Position numbers and translations under genes: made by a program. Below, in pieces: positions 28,701-37,212 of a DNA stretch of 64,000 bases. This DNA is from Numida meleagris. Its lineage: Eukaryota > Chordata > Aves > Galliformes > Numididae. Below the pieces are notes generated by a model that did not search any database, was not told where the DNA came from, and saw only the letters and a list, made by a program, of their open reading frames with translations. The stretch is from the NCBI RefSeq assembly GCF_002078875.1, contig NC_034409.1, positions 102,891,226 through 102,955,225 on the forward strand. The letters run 5' to 3'. Numbering within the stretch: the stretch's first letter is position 1; every line of letters starts with the position of its first letter.

Positions 28701-31700
28701 AAAACCTTACAGCAATTTCTCTCTTCTGTAAGTTTTATGGAGCTCCTTTTATATAGAAATATCAAAAGGAAGTTTGGCTTGGTTCAGATTAACAAGTTAC
28801 AGTTTCTTTATTAAATTCATTAAATATTAAGATATTTTCCTTTCAACGAAAGAAAACACCCCAAACTTAGTAGATAAACACATATGTGCAGGGCATTACT
28901 GACCTAGGACTTCTTGTTCAGAAGCCAGAAAAAACATACAGAAAAATGAAGCTAAAGAAAAGTAGTGATACATAATTTATATAAACCGGGGCAAGATCAT
29001 ATGGGGACTCTGAAGAACAGGAACTAAAATTTAATCTGAAAGAACAAACTTTCAGGCTGACAGTGCAGCTTCTGTCTGAGGAAGTTCAGAAAGACTAAAA
29101 CAAAGTCACCAAAGCATTCAGCCTAAAGCACGTGAAAAAAAGCATGCTTATGTTCTTTGGGCCAATTTGACACAAGATGGAACAACTTTAATATGGGACA
29201 AGAAAGATGGGTAGCTAACAATGCACTGAACTTGCCAATGTTACAGGGAAAGGAGGTGGGGCATGAATATACAGTCACCATACAAAAATGGAAGAACTAA
29301 TCAAATATCCATATCAATAAAGAAGAGAGGGGAAAAAAAGTGAACCCCTACTCCATTCATCTTTTACATTCAAGACAATGCAATATTCCCATGAATGAAC
29401 CTTTGACAATTGCAGCTGGGAACTGCTGTTGATAATTGTAACTGATAATTTTAATTATTCCCAAAAATTTATAATTACTCCAAATCGAATGCACGAATAG
29501 GGTCACAGATTTGCATAGCTCCAAGCAGACACCTACTAGAAACAGATCTCCTTCAAAAGTTGTTAACAGCATATCAGTATTGGAATAGCACAGGTATAAA
29601 CATTCAGTAGAGGAAGTATAAGAAGGTAGTTGTTCAGTGTTGTAAGATTTTATGAAGAAAGGTTTCTAAAGATCAAGTGATAATGAAGACACAGATTAAA
29701 AGATTGCAACCAAAACTCAGTGGAAGCACAGAAAGTCTTCCTACTGCTTTCCATCAGGTTTACATCCATGCCTTAGACAGTCCCACAATGAAAAGGGAAA
29801 AAAAAAGAGATTACAATGTTAAGAAAAATACAAATGTAACCTATTCAAGTTACTAGACCTTGAAATCCCTAGAGCTGACATCAGTAATCCCATTCCATCG
29901 GTAAAGTGAAGCCACATGATTCAACACTTCTGCAGTAAAAAAGCGCACCTTCTGGGTTTTGGTAATATTTTTATTTTGAACCACCTGAAAACAAGAAGAA
30001 GAAAAAAAACAAAATACCACCTCTTCTATTTATTTTAAGTTAACAAAAATAATGGCGACTTAGCAACACACTTCACAAAATCCTTTCTCTCCTGGAGATG
30101 AGATTGTACATCATAACCTAGCTCACAGCCAACAAATCTAGGACCTCCAGATTTCAGCATGAGATGCATCCACTGAAAAACCAATCAATCCCATTGTCAC
30201 TGGAAGCATTAAGAAGACTACAGGATTTTTGACCTTCAGGCTTGACACTGCTACAATTGCAACCCAAAACAGTAGGAATCTGGTGGACACCACACACTAC
30301 AGATGAGCTGAAATTAGCATCTAAGTAGAAGTTATGCAATGACTTCCTTTCGAAGAGGACATTAGGAAGACATAAGCTTCAGTGCTGAAACAGCATTACT
30401 GCCAAGCTATCAACCTCCAACATGTCATCAGCAACAGACTGACAAACTTGCAGCAGCAAGGTGCCAACATCTTAAGGAGCTGTGTATTTTATATGAAATG
30501 ACTGCAAAGCCGTTTCCAGAAGCAAAGAAAACAGAAAATGAGACAAAGCAGTTTCAGGGGTATTACCATACCTTAGTTTTCAGTGTGGAGAGCAGAAGAT
30601 TGACAGTAGAAACTTTGTCTTCCTTTATTCCAGAACGAAAAATATCTGGAATGAAATCTAAGAGGACATTGCAAATGTTTAGTGAATATGTGAAGGCTAC
30701 TTTCATACTAAAACACTTCAGGGAATTCATACCCATTCCTCTTCCACGTCACACTACTGACTTTGCTGTTATGTTAAGAGTGACCCAAAAAGCTGCAATA
30801 AGAGTTCAGAAGGATAATATGTCTGTAACCAGTGACAAACAAGTAATGCTGCCAAACCTTCTTTCAGCACAACTAGCTAAATTACCAACTCAGTTATTAA
30901 CACTTTCTGCAACAGCATCTGTCAACTTCAAATATATTTCAGATCCCAACGTGATACGCAGTGTTTAAATTTGACTGAATAATGGGGCTCACAGGATAGT
31001 GTGAACAACAGAAGTCAATAATTATGGCCTAGTTTCACTCCCTCACCATGGGAACTGCTGACAACTAATGAATATTTCTCGATCCTCTCTGACTTCTTTC
31101 ATAATCGCACTAAAGCTCACAACTGACGAATATCAGAAGTAGTTTTCAAGCCACTAAAGTCAACAGAAGTTTTACATTCAACTTCAGCACATAAGGGATC
31201 AAGTCTTCATTAAGTGTCAGTAGGATTTGACTTCCTGGATACTATTCTCTGTCAGGTGAGCTTGACTCCCTTCTCTGAAAGACATGGGCTGGACACCCTC
31301 ATAATGCCTTCATAAAGGATGCAAAGGACATCACACTGGTCTCCTGAATCACTGACAAGCAGCAGCCTAAAGGAGTACAAATGAGTTGTCCTGCATGACA
31401 ATGGAAAGAAACTTGAAGTATGTGCAGTCCTTATCTTTAATGCTTTTCAAAAAACCTATTACTGTGTTAGGAGCAAGCCCAGAGGCCATGTAGATTTTTC
31501 TGCTTACCAATTCTCTGGCCTCAGAATCTGTACTACATTTGCTCTTTTTTAGATCTGTTCCATCAACGACTTTTTATTTTTGCAAAGCTTTTCCAGATAG
31601 AAAACACTATTCTCAAATAGAAGAGGCATTCTCTAAAATACTGAAGAAGTTTACAGTTTTTCAGGAAAAAAAAATTAAAAATATGTTTTGTATCTTAATA

Positions 31701-34700
31701 GTGTTTATCTTGTTCATATTTTGAATTAGCTCTTACTTATTACCATCTTTGAAAGATTCTGCCTTAAAAAAATATACATACACAAGCAACTGTGAAGTAC
31801 CTTTTAATTCCAGCACTTGTATCACGACTGCATTGTCACCAGTTATTAAAAAGGAGAGAGCAAACTGAATATAGGCCATACGGACATCAGGTCTCCCCTG
31901 TAAGAAAGAAAGAATGCAGCGCTGATACACAGATTGTACACAACTGCAATGACTGATTATCATTGTAAGTACTATAAACAGATAAATTAAGCAACTTCCA
32001 CAGGCAGATTACATTTAGCCATGCACATGCCTTTATACGCAACACATCCACAGTACACATAAATTTTAAAAACTTATTGCATTAAACAGATCACAGTCCA
32101 CACAAGTTAAAATCAAATAAAAAAAGAGTCTATTTCACTTCTCAATAGACGCGATAGACTAAAAACTAAAAAGAAGAAACAGGATTTTCAAGCCAAATCC
32201 TTGTATTCATGGCACTGAACATCCACTTCTGCGCTGCCTGGTATACAGGCAAATACCCATGAACACCAATGACAGCAGTGCTGCTGCTTCCTGAGCTGTG
32301 CTAATCTTGGAGGCTTCTGCCACTCACTGACACTGCTGGGAGATGGTGCACTACACACACTCCTCAGCTATAGGAGCTGCTAGCTGGGTCACACAGCTGA
32401 GACAGGCATTTTAATTTAAGGGGTGATGGCACTCCCAAAGGCAACTTCTACAGCGAGGTCAAAAACCATGAAATCTGCTATTCTCAAATATGTTTATATA
32501 AAAAGAAATCAACTAACAGACAATGCATCAATCAACCAAATCCTAAAAGAAAAAATCAAAAAAAACCAAACACACCTTTCTCCCAGAAACCACCTGCTGC
32601 AGTCTCATTTATCACCAAATTACAAAAACTCAACACAAAAGTATACATTTATTCTGCATTGGTGTTGAAAGTGATACTCATATAGACTTAAGTTCAGAAT
32701 GAAATATAAATATTCTTGTTCTAAAACACTGGTTCAGGTCAATCTTGATTATTTTTAGCAAACAGAGAAGAAATGAGAAATAGAATTCCTTTTAGAAAAA
32801 AAGAGGACTGATTTCTACTCATTCACATGTCCTCCACTGGGATTTCCACCAAGACACTGTCTTAAACTCTTGGCTGTGTTTTCAAACATTATTACTCTGG
32901 TTACTGGGCAAAATCCTCTCTCCATCAAAACAACCGCAGAACCTCCATTTATTTCACTGGGACCAAACTGCAATCCACACACTGGAAAAAATGCTCTTCA
33001 CCTAAACTTGTCATTGAATACCTCAGGGTGTATTGGAAACTCATGCCCTGCAGATCAGTTCTGCTGCCAATTTGAAACAACCAAGAAGCATTTCAGCCTG
33101 ACACAGCACAAGAAGGAAGGGGTAAGTCCTTGCAGATGAAAATATGGCAAAAGAGACTATGGCAACAGTTTGAAGTGTTTGGTAGAAGAAAACGGATAAA
33201 GTCAATGTATAGCATTTCATGGTGCACCCATGGACAGCTGTTTAACTTACCTTCTTATCTCTTTTTTTCACTAATCCAGGCAAAAACTTATTATTGAAAT
33301 CAAAATGGCTAAACACATCCCTTGCAGTATCTGGCCCCTGAGCCACCATTGCTGACAACAGGGTAAGGCACACTCGGCTTATCCTAAAAGGAAAGAGAGG
33401 AAAACCTGCAGGTTATTTCCAGCATGACAGTTATGCAAACAACCAAATGAAGAGATTAAATGTAAAGAAAGATGATTTTTAAATAAAATACATCTTCCCA
33501 TTCCACCTCCAGCAACCATCAAAGCCTTCAGAATTTTCAGGCATGAAACAGTTATCAGTCATACCCAACATGAGCAATCAAGATAGCCTTTAGCAAAGTA
33601 TTCCCACTCATGCAAAGCTCTTGATGGAAGCTTTAACTGAATAAGCAACTGATGACATATATGACCATCACAATAAAGATTTAGGCATAACACACATTAT
33701 TAGACTGTCTACAAAAAATGTTGTTGTTTTGTATAAACAGCTAATTTTTCCAAGCACATTTTTTGGGCAGAGGGTTCAGTCCTGCAAATGCTTATGCACT
33801 TTTCTGCCATAAGCAGGTCCACAGAAGCTACATCTGACAATAAAGAGAAGGACCCACACTGCAGAGGCCAAATAAAGACTGTCCTTTTTTTCTGCTTTAG
33901 CTGAACGACGGCAGTTTTCTTGTTTTTAAGTTTGCAGCACAAGAACCATGTTCTCTCCCTTCAACTAAATCCCATGATTTACACTCAGCTGTGATTCTTG
34001 CTCACTGACCAGTGGGAAAAAATGCCTGGAAAACTAGAAGAGAAGTGAAAAACAAGCAAAAGCATTGCTTAGGCAGTGATAATGGCAACTGGGTAGAGGG
34101 GGAGACGAAAGAAAGGAAAAGGGAATGCTTATTTATATCCTCAAACAAACTCTTCAGTATGTGCAGTTTTGTTATTGAACAAAGGATGCCATCATAAATC
34201 TGCAGTCTGCCCTGTGCAGGTTCTAGAAGGATTTGTCCAAAAGCTGTAGTCTTTAAATTATTAACAAGAAATACAGATCTTGCACAGTTTCAAAAATTTA
34301 TTTTACAATACACCTACCCTCACATATTTGGCATTTTATGTACAGTTAAAATGCCTGTTGCAGTAAGATCATCTCAGTGGTCTAGAAAGTGTGGTCATGA
34401 CCATGAACTGGCAGAAAACACTATTCTAATGCTGGCCTGTACAAAGACCAAAAGGGTGACCTTGGACAAGTCAACCTCCCACTGCCTTCTGTTCAGGGGT
34501 ATAGAGCAAAATCTACTAGTTACATCCCATCTGCCCCACAGGCAAAGAACACATGGAATGGTTGTTTAGGTCGGACTAGACAACAAGAGTGCTCAAATCA
34601 GCCTCAGATTTAAAGAACAAAAAAGATTACAGAGGAAAAACCAGCATGAAAGGAAAAAAGATACATCTATTATAGAATCATAGAATCGTAGAATTAGCTA

Positions 34701-37212
34701 GGTTGGAAAAGACCTACAAGATCACCTAGTCCAACCATCCACCTACCACCAACAACACCACTAAACCATGTCTCCCAACGCTATATCTAAACGTTTCTTG
34801 AACATCTCCAGGGACGGTGACTCAACCACCTCCCTGGGCAGCCTGTTCCAAATAAAGATTCAAAAACCAGGCAGCATTAAAATGATAAGACTGAAGATAC
34901 CATCCATCTAACCTCTCATCAAGACAGGCATAACCAGTGAAAACCACAGCCTCATACAAGTACCCTACAGCTTTAGATTGTGTGTCATATTGGAGCTTCC
35001 ACTTTACAAGGGCTTCCACATGAAGCTGTTTTACAAAATGTGGAACAATATCATGCAATAAAGGTAGTAGCAATAAGTTAAGTAGAATTTTGCAATGTCT
35101 TGTCCTTCTGTGCAAGACCTGGACAGCTCCTTGGGACCAGTTCAGAGCAACTGACAGAGATTGTCTGCAACAGAATAGAGAAGACTTACCTGTGATTTTC
35201 AGAATACAATGCAGCATAGACCAATCTCATGTAGCTGTGAATCAACCTTTTGACTATGTTCGTACCCACAACAGAAAAATGGGAGAGGTCACTGGCTGTC
35301 CTCAGTAAAATAGCCTCCAGGGCTTGAAAGATTAATATCATCTGTAAAAATGAGAAATGTGTTAGTAATTGCCAATATCAGGTAGGGCTTGAAATTATTA
35401 GCTGCGCAAACAGTAAAAAATGGAATTAAAAAAAAAAAGAAATGCTATCACAAGAGAAAAACTTCCAAATACGAAGGCAAAATTAACTTCTGAATTCTCT
35501 CCCAAATCAATATCAATGCTTCCTTTTCTAAAGGACTAGTTCTGAGAGCATTAACCTTCAAGTAAGCCCCTACAGAGACAATAAATGAAGAATAAAGAGC
35601 CACAGAAGGGCAGCAGTCTTTTTTTTTTTTTTTAACAGTAGGACTGATGAAATTCAGTTGGAAGCCTGGATCAGTGTGTTGACTGAAGGCCTGGACAACT
35701 CCGGACAAACAAAATGAATTAAAAAAGGGCCCCTCCTCAGATGTGAATAGAGACCTACATGTGTATGCGTGATTTACCAGTATACGCACAACAACCACTT
35801 CTGGGAACGCACAAACTGACTGCAGTGTACATCTTAGCACAGGCAGATAAATCCTGAAGGCCCTTTTTAAGCTGGAGGCTGAGGTCTAGTGAACCAAAAT
35901 TGTAAAAGAGAATTGTTACTAAGCGCACTATGAAAACTGCTGGAGAAAACCATGTGAGCTGCTCCAGTCCTGTAATGAACTCCTTCTGTTAAAATGAACA
36001 CTATCAGATTTTATGTTGAGAGCAGACTTAATAACGCTGCCAGAGCACTCACTGTGAAGAGCTTTTCAATTCTTTAGTTTCTTCATCATATTTTGTGGAA
36101 GAAAAATTGTTTTAAGCTCAGGTAAGAAAAATGTCAACTGTCAACTTTAGCAGCAGCTTATTGGATATATTTCATGTATCAGGGAGATGTCTAGTTATAT
36201 AAAAACAACTATTTCCATCAGACTACTTTTTTGTTTGGGTAAGTGCTATTGGCCCTTTAATTTTACAAATGGTCTTTTGGTAACTTTTAAAGAGCTGTAA
36301 CAGCCTGATTTTGAATGAACTACTGGTTGTGCATATCACCACCTCAGAGGGCAGTGAGGTGCTGGCACAGGCTGCCCAGAGAAGCCGTGGTGCCCCATCC
36401 CTGGAGGCGCTCAAGGCCAGGTTGCATGGGGCCCTGGGCAGCCTGAGCTGGTGGGGGGCAGCCCTGCCCATGGCAGCACAGGGCTGGGTGGGCTGTGAGG
36501 CCCCTTCCAACCCAAACCATTCTGTGATTCTTTCTACAACTCTAGGATCATTAAATACAGGAACATCTTTGCACTGAGAAGGACTTCTCCCACTTGATCA
36601 ATGCTTCTGCCACTGTGATTTCCAATAACGTACTTAATACCAGCTATTTATGCTGCCAGGCATTTCTTTGACAGTTCTGCTCCCAGTCCGGTCAGACTGC
36701 CACACTAAAACACAAAATCCACGGACGACTTACTTCGCTTTCAGGCTTCCTCTCCCCATCCAGCAGCTTGAAAATTTCAGCACACTCCACCGAAATCTTT
36801 ATGTATCCCTCCACGACATCATATATTTCGGCGGACGGCAGCGCCTTCGCCGTGGAGATGAAGGTCTCCAGACCTGCAAGAAGGGAGTTCCACCTGGAGG
36901 GCACCTCCCGCGATATGCGCTACCCGGGAGCCGGCAACGCGGGGTGGGGGACACGCGGTCCGAAGCGTGGGCAGCAACACGTGCCCCGAGTGGCGATCAC
37001 CCGCAGCCCAGCGCGCAACAGCCGAGGCGGCAGCGCACGCCTTTACCCCACAGAGCCCATCACCCGCCGCCCGGCTTCTCCTCACCCTTCCCGGCAGTGG
37101 CAGGGTCCCGCAGCAGCGCCTTGAAGCGGGCGCCATTGAACTCCTCCTCGCTGCGGGCTCGCTTGGCCGCCGGCGAGGCGGCTGCGGGCACGCCGCGCCG
37201 CTTCGCCGCCAT
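1..37212 (-). CDS. URB1: URB1, nucleolar pre-ribosome factor (gene span, 3' part off window)
   Basis: Gene-level entry; the 30 exons are listed separately. URB1 (yeast Npa1p/Urb1p) acts in the nucleolus in early 60S subunit assembly, as a large helical-repeat scaffold with URB2/Npa2 and partners on pre-60S particles. The joined exons give 1,656 codons with no stop, in phase at every junction, and match remembered human URB1 from the start to about residue 1,650; human is about 2,270 long, so about 600 C-terminal residues are missing to the left. Visible landmarks: a basic bipartite nuclear-localisation-like N-terminus (KRR at 4-6, KRAR at 17-20); the conserved [11 protein letters not shown] at about 67-77; the Npa1/Urb1 N-terminal domain over roughly residues 80-400; [15 protein letters not shown] in exon 9; [13 protein letters not shown] in exon 29. 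No signal peptide or membrane segment is seen. Start: ATG at 37210-37212 has A at -3 and G at +4. Exact Pfam limits are from memory. Identity is very sure. Confidence 0.96.
31..665 (-). repeat. CR1 LINE 3' fragment with broken reverse-transcriptase remnant
   Basis: Opens on the plus strand with agaatcatagaatggcctgg, the complement of the CR1 3' end, so the element runs on the minus strand. It retains the C-terminal part of the CR1 second [13 protein letters not shown] and [15 protein letters not shown] in one frame, then [20 protein letters not shown] in another. A frame break near 455-465 and 5' truncation show it is dead. It sits in URB1 intron 30. Confidence 0.9.
1751..1853 (-). CDS. URB1: URB1 exon 30 (codons 1623-1656 + 1 nt), last exon in window
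   Basis: Acceptor ttcag|GAGGTG, donor ACCAG|gtaaat. Encodes [20 protein letters not shown], matching human [20 protein letters not shown]. Phase 1 out; later exons lie left of the window. Confidence 0.94.
2423..2594 (-). CDS. URB1: URB1 exon 29 (codons 1565-1622)
   Basis: Acceptor ttaag|AATCCT, donor CAGAG|gtgctg. Encodes [20 protein letters not shown] and [16 protein letters not shown], the signature near the start of the conserved C-terminal (NopRA1-like) region. Confidence 0.95.
2595..4780 (-). other. URB1: URB1 intron 28 (2.2 kb)
   Basis: Contains a CR1 fragment at 3572-3790; the rest is unremarkable AT-rich intron. Confidence 0.8.
3572..3790 (-). repeat. CR1 LINE 3' fragment
   Basis: Begins with agaatcatttgagttggaag, the complement of a CR1 3' end, and continues through the standard CR1 tail (gggacatccacagct, ctccagagacagggcatcca). 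Minus orientation, inside URB1 intron 28, the same sense as the host gene. Confidence 0.88.
4781..4844 (-). CDS. URB1: URB1 exon 28, 64 bp (codons 1544-1564 + 2 nt)
   Basis: Acceptor tttag|ATCAGA, donor TCCAG|gtaagt. Encodes [20 protein letters not shown] (human [20 protein letters not shown]). Intron 27 between exons 27 and 28 is only 93 bp, the shortest in the visible gene. Confidence 0.95.
4938..5048 (-). CDS. URB1: URB1 exon 27 (codons 1507-1543 + 1 nt)
   Basis: Acceptor ttcag|AGGCCT, donor TGTAG|gtatgt. Encodes [20 protein letters not shown] and [14 protein letters not shown], nearly as human. Confidence 0.95.
6338..6531 (-). CDS. URB1: URB1 exon 26 (codons 1442-1506 + 1 nt)
   Basis: Acceptor taaag|GTACCG, donor AAGAG|gtatgt. 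Encodes [20 protein letters not shown] and [18 protein letters not shown] (human VHRMLMQHSLFLPTLLSS). Confidence 0.94.
7138..7196 (-). CDS. URB1: URB1 exon 25, 59 bp (codons 1423-1441 + 2 nt)
   Basis: Acceptor cccag|AGCTTA, donor CTCAG|gtaagt. Encodes [20 protein letters not shown]; human VDDVNPDDWGKFVKTGLKF confirms this very short exon. Confidence 0.93.
8430..8607 (-). CDS. URB1: URB1 exon 24 (codons 1363-1422)
   Basis: Acceptor ttcag|CTGGAC, donor TACTG|gtgaga. Encodes [20 protein letters not shown] and [10 protein letters not shown] (human WIVADAIAEVLEES and TMLQRLEELL). The acidic loop present in human is shortened to [10 protein letters not shown]. Intron 23 before it is only 190 bp. 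Confidence 0.93.
8798..8999 (-). CDS. URB1: URB1 exon 23 (codons 1296-1362 + 2 nt)
   Basis: Acceptor tacag|TTGTCT, donor GAGAG|gtaggc. Encodes [20 protein letters not shown], aligned with human AAVIPALRKTLWRQLSSH; the rest is variable helical sequence. Confidence 0.92.
9927..10782 (-). CDS. URB1: URB1 exon 22, large central exon (codons 1011-1295 + 1 nt)
   Basis: At 856 bp this is by far the largest exon. Acceptor tacag|ACCCTA, donor CACAG|gtaaag. Encodes [20 protein letters not shown] at its start and FTRPST at its end (human FTRPTG). The middle is leucine-rich helical sequence with a basic linker near codons 1140-1150 ([11 protein letters not shown]). A single long open exon is conserved in the human gene as I recall it. 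Confidence 0.96.
11645..11824 (-). CDS. URB1: URB1 exon 21 (codons 951-1010)
   Basis: Acceptor cacag|CTTAGT, donor ACAAG|gtacag. Encodes [20 protein letters not shown] and the acidic [16 protein letters not shown], which lines up with human [16 protein letters not shown]. Confidence 0.94.
12358..12582 (-). CDS. URB1: URB1 exon 20 (codons 876-950)
   Basis: Acceptor aacag|TTTAAA, donor GGCAGT|gtaaga, chosen over GGCA|gtgtaa because it keeps phase 0 with exon 21. Encodes [20 protein letters not shown] and [19 protein letters not shown]. Less conserved than neighbours but 225 bp, exactly 75 codons. Confidence 0.91.
13167..13363 (-). CDS. URB1: URB1 exon 19 (codons 810-875)
   Basis: Acceptor tctag|GAGCAC, donor CTGTG|gtatgc. 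Encodes [20 protein letters not shown] and [12 protein letters not shown], matching human VLTDLLHTQRDPLALCLLLQ and YYSLWIPVQARE. Confidence 0.94.
14406..14576 (-). CDS. URB1: URB1 exon 18 (codons 753-809 + 1 nt)
   Basis: Acceptor aacag|ATGTCC, donor AACAG|gtacaa. Encodes [20 protein letters not shown] and [19 protein letters not shown], among the most conserved central stretches (human differs at few positions). Confidence 0.96.
14768..14807. repeat. 40-bp direct repeat, copy A (URB1 intron 17)
   Basis: Starts actgattcacccatctctga and is identical over 40 bp to 16216-16255. Flanks diverge at once on both sides. It is neither CR1-like nor simple sequence. Confidence 0.9.
15546..15684 (-). CDS. 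URB1: URB1 exon 17 (codons 707-752 + 1 nt)
   Basis: Acceptor aacag|ATCCTG, donor TGATG|gtacgt. Encodes [20 protein letters not shown] and [11 protein letters not shown]. At 139 bp it is not a multiple of three, so loss of this exon would shift the frame. A perfect 40-bp direct repeat lies in each flanking intron. Confidence 0.95.
16216..16255. repeat. 40-bp direct repeat, copy B (URB1 intron 16)
   Basis: Second copy of the 40-mer, same orientation, 1,448 bp to the right of copy A. Exon 17 of URB1 (15546-15684) lies between the two. Confidence 0.9.
16325..16441 (-). CDS. URB1: URB1 exon 16 (codons 668-706)
   Basis: Acceptor gacag|GTTTTA, donor AAAGG|gtaaca. Encodes [20 protein letters not shown] and AVIQFLER; human has DTGVFEHTWKELELWLEHLE. 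The 3' member of the 40-bp direct-repeat pair ends about 70 bp from the donor, in intron 16. Confidence 0.94.
16442..18782 (-). other. URB1: URB1 intron 15 (2.3 kb)
   Basis: Contains a CR1 3' end at 17885-18035; nothing else recognised. Confidence 0.8.
17885..18035 (+). repeat. CR1 LINE 3' end
   Basis: Starts ccatccctggaggcattcaa and ends with gccattctatgattctatga, the usual CR1 3' terminus. Plus orientation, antisense to URB1, in intron 15. Confidence 0.9.
18783..18902 (-). CDS. URB1: URB1 exon 15 (codons 628-667)
   Basis: Acceptor tttag|GATGCC, donor TCAAG|gtaagt. Encodes [20 protein letters not shown] then [10 protein letters not shown], matching human [20 protein letters not shown]. Phase 0 on both sides, so skipping it would keep the frame. 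Confidence 0.94.
20096..20208 (-). CDS. URB1: URB1 exon 14 (codons 590-627)
   Basis: Acceptor ctcag|GTATCG, donor TACAG|gtaaga. Encodes [20 protein letters not shown] and [14 protein letters not shown], aligned with human [20 protein letters not shown]. Confidence 0.94.
21762..21878 (-). CDS. URB1: URB1 exon 13 (codons 551-589 + 1 nt)
   Basis: Acceptor ttcag|ATGATG, donor AAAAG|gtatgt. Encodes [20 protein letters not shown] and [20 protein letters not shown], close to identical with human ([18 protein letters not shown]). Confidence 0.95.
21962..22020. repeat. AT-rich direct and inverted repeat cluster
   Basis: attatgacaatta occurs at both ends, and aattagtaat pairs with attactaatt as a perfect 10-bp inverted repeat with an AT-rich loop. 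It lies in URB1 intron 12 just upstream, in gene sense, of exon 13. Confidence 0.75.
23460..24213 (+). repeat. CR1 LINE fragment, about 750 bp, older copy
   Basis: Plus-strand remnant covering the 3' coding part and tail of a CR1: gtgaggccacacctggag and ccagttctgggctccccagt, then the tail ending near cattctgtgatgctgc. Frames are broken by several indels and stops. It lies in URB1 intron 12, antisense to the host gene, and accounts for short open frames there. Confidence 0.87.
24458..24608 (-). CDS. URB1: URB1 exon 12, variable acidic linker (codons 501-550 + 1 nt)
   Basis: Acceptor tctag|CTTTTA, donor ACATG|gtaggc. Begins [20 protein letters not shown], clearly homologous to human, then becomes a Glu/Gln/Ala-rich linker ([10 protein letters not shown]) with little conservation; the human equivalent is also charged and variable. 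Probably disordered. Confidence 0.9.
25218..25391 (-). CDS. URB1: URB1 exon 11 (codons 443-500)
   Basis: Acceptor tttag|TTACCC, donor GCAAG|gtacaa. Encodes [20 protein letters not shown] and [14 protein letters not shown]. Its first residues ([11 protein letters not shown]) differ from human LDSTSVRHTAL, so the exact acceptor is a little less certain than the rest. Confidence 0.92.
25753..25890 (-). CDS. URB1: URB1 exon 10 (codons 397-442)
   Basis: Acceptor ttcag|ATCTAC, donor TAAAT|gtaaga. Encodes [20 protein letters not shown] then [11 protein letters not shown]; human has [20 protein letters not shown]. Phase 0 on both sides. Confidence 0.95.
27135..27330 (-). CDS. URB1: URB1 exon 9 (codons 331-396)
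   Basis: Acceptor aatag|GGGAGG, donor AAAAG|gtaaaa. Encodes [20 protein letters not shown] then [16 protein letters not shown], among the best-conserved stretches in the family and the diagnostic stretch I used to recognise URB1. Confidence 0.96.
28519..28649 (-). CDS. URB1: URB1 exon 8 (codons 288-330 + 2 nt)
   Basis: Acceptor tatag|GTAACT, donor GGCAG|gtaggt. Encodes [20 protein letters not shown] and [13 protein letters not shown], virtually identical to human over the first part. Part of the Npa1 domain. Confidence 0.95.
29859..29984 (-). CDS. URB1: URB1 exon 7 (codons 246-287)
   Basis: Acceptor ttcag|GTGGTT. Encodes [20 protein letters not shown], near identical to human to that point. 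The donor must be TTCAAG|gtctag, because reading on gives an immediate stop (GTC TAG); this donor lacks the usual A/G at +3 to +5 and looks weak. Confidence 0.9.
30572..30657 (-). CDS. URB1: URB1 exon 6 (codons 217-245)
   Basis: Acceptor cttag|ATTTCA, donor CTAAG|gtatgg. Encodes [20 protein letters not shown] then LLLSTLKTK, aligned with human EFIPCIFSSGIKEDRISTIN. Phase 1 in, phase 0 out. Confidence 0.94.
31801..31897 (-). CDS. URB1: URB1 exon 5 (codons 185-216 + 1 nt)
   Basis: Acceptor tacag|GGGAGA, donor AAAAG|gtactt (a +4/+5-weak donor). Encodes [19 protein letters not shown], matching human [18 protein letters not shown]. Confidence 0.94.
33251..33383 (-). CDS. URB1: URB1 exon 4 (codons 140-184)
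   Basis: Acceptor tttag|GATAAG, donor AGAAG|gtaagt. Encodes [20 protein letters not shown] then [12 protein letters not shown], matching human LSLMTAMVTQGPEAARDVCSHFDLNKK. The lysine-rich end (VKKRDKK) runs into exon 5. Confidence 0.94.
33384..35189 (-). other. URB1: URB1 intron 3 (1.8 kb)
   Basis: Contains the CR1 fragment at 34673-34852 and, at about 33781-33890, a stretch that can fold as two hairpins on the gene strand, noted in the findings. No RNA gene is claimed. Confidence 0.7.
34673..34852 (-). repeat. CR1 LINE 3' fragment
   Basis: Starts agaatcatagaatcgtagaa, CR1 3' end in reverse, then the tail with ctccagggacggtgact and cctccctgggcagcctgttc. Minus orientation, in URB1 intron 3. 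Confidence 0.92.
35190..35341 (-). CDS. URB1: URB1 exon 3 (codons 90-139 + 2 nt)
   Basis: Acceptor tacag|ATGATA, donor CACAG|gtaagt. Encodes [20 protein letters not shown], start of the Npa1-type helical domain; the next part ([11 protein letters not shown]) matches human [11 protein letters not shown]. Phase 0 in, phase 2 out. Confidence 0.94.
36335..36532 (+). repeat. CR1 LINE 3' end
   Basis: Begins ctcagagggcagtgaggtgc, passes through ggctgcccagagaag and ends accattctgtgattctt. Plus orientation, antisense to URB1, in intron 2. Its GC-rich body makes spurious open frames on both strands. Confidence 0.9.
36734..36873 (-). CDS. URB1: URB1 exon 2 (codons 43-89)
   Basis: Acceptor gcag|GTCTGG and donor GCGAA|gtaagt. 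Encodes the near-invariant [19 protein letters not shown] stretch, one of the best-conserved parts of animal URB1. Separated from exon 1 by a 212 bp GC-rich intron. Confidence 0.95.

Noticed and set aside
32220..32410. GC-richer part of URB1 intron 4 as an H/ACA snoRNA
   Set aside because: One AGATTA hinge-like string exists on the gene strand, but there is no ACA box at a proper distance and no two good hairpins.
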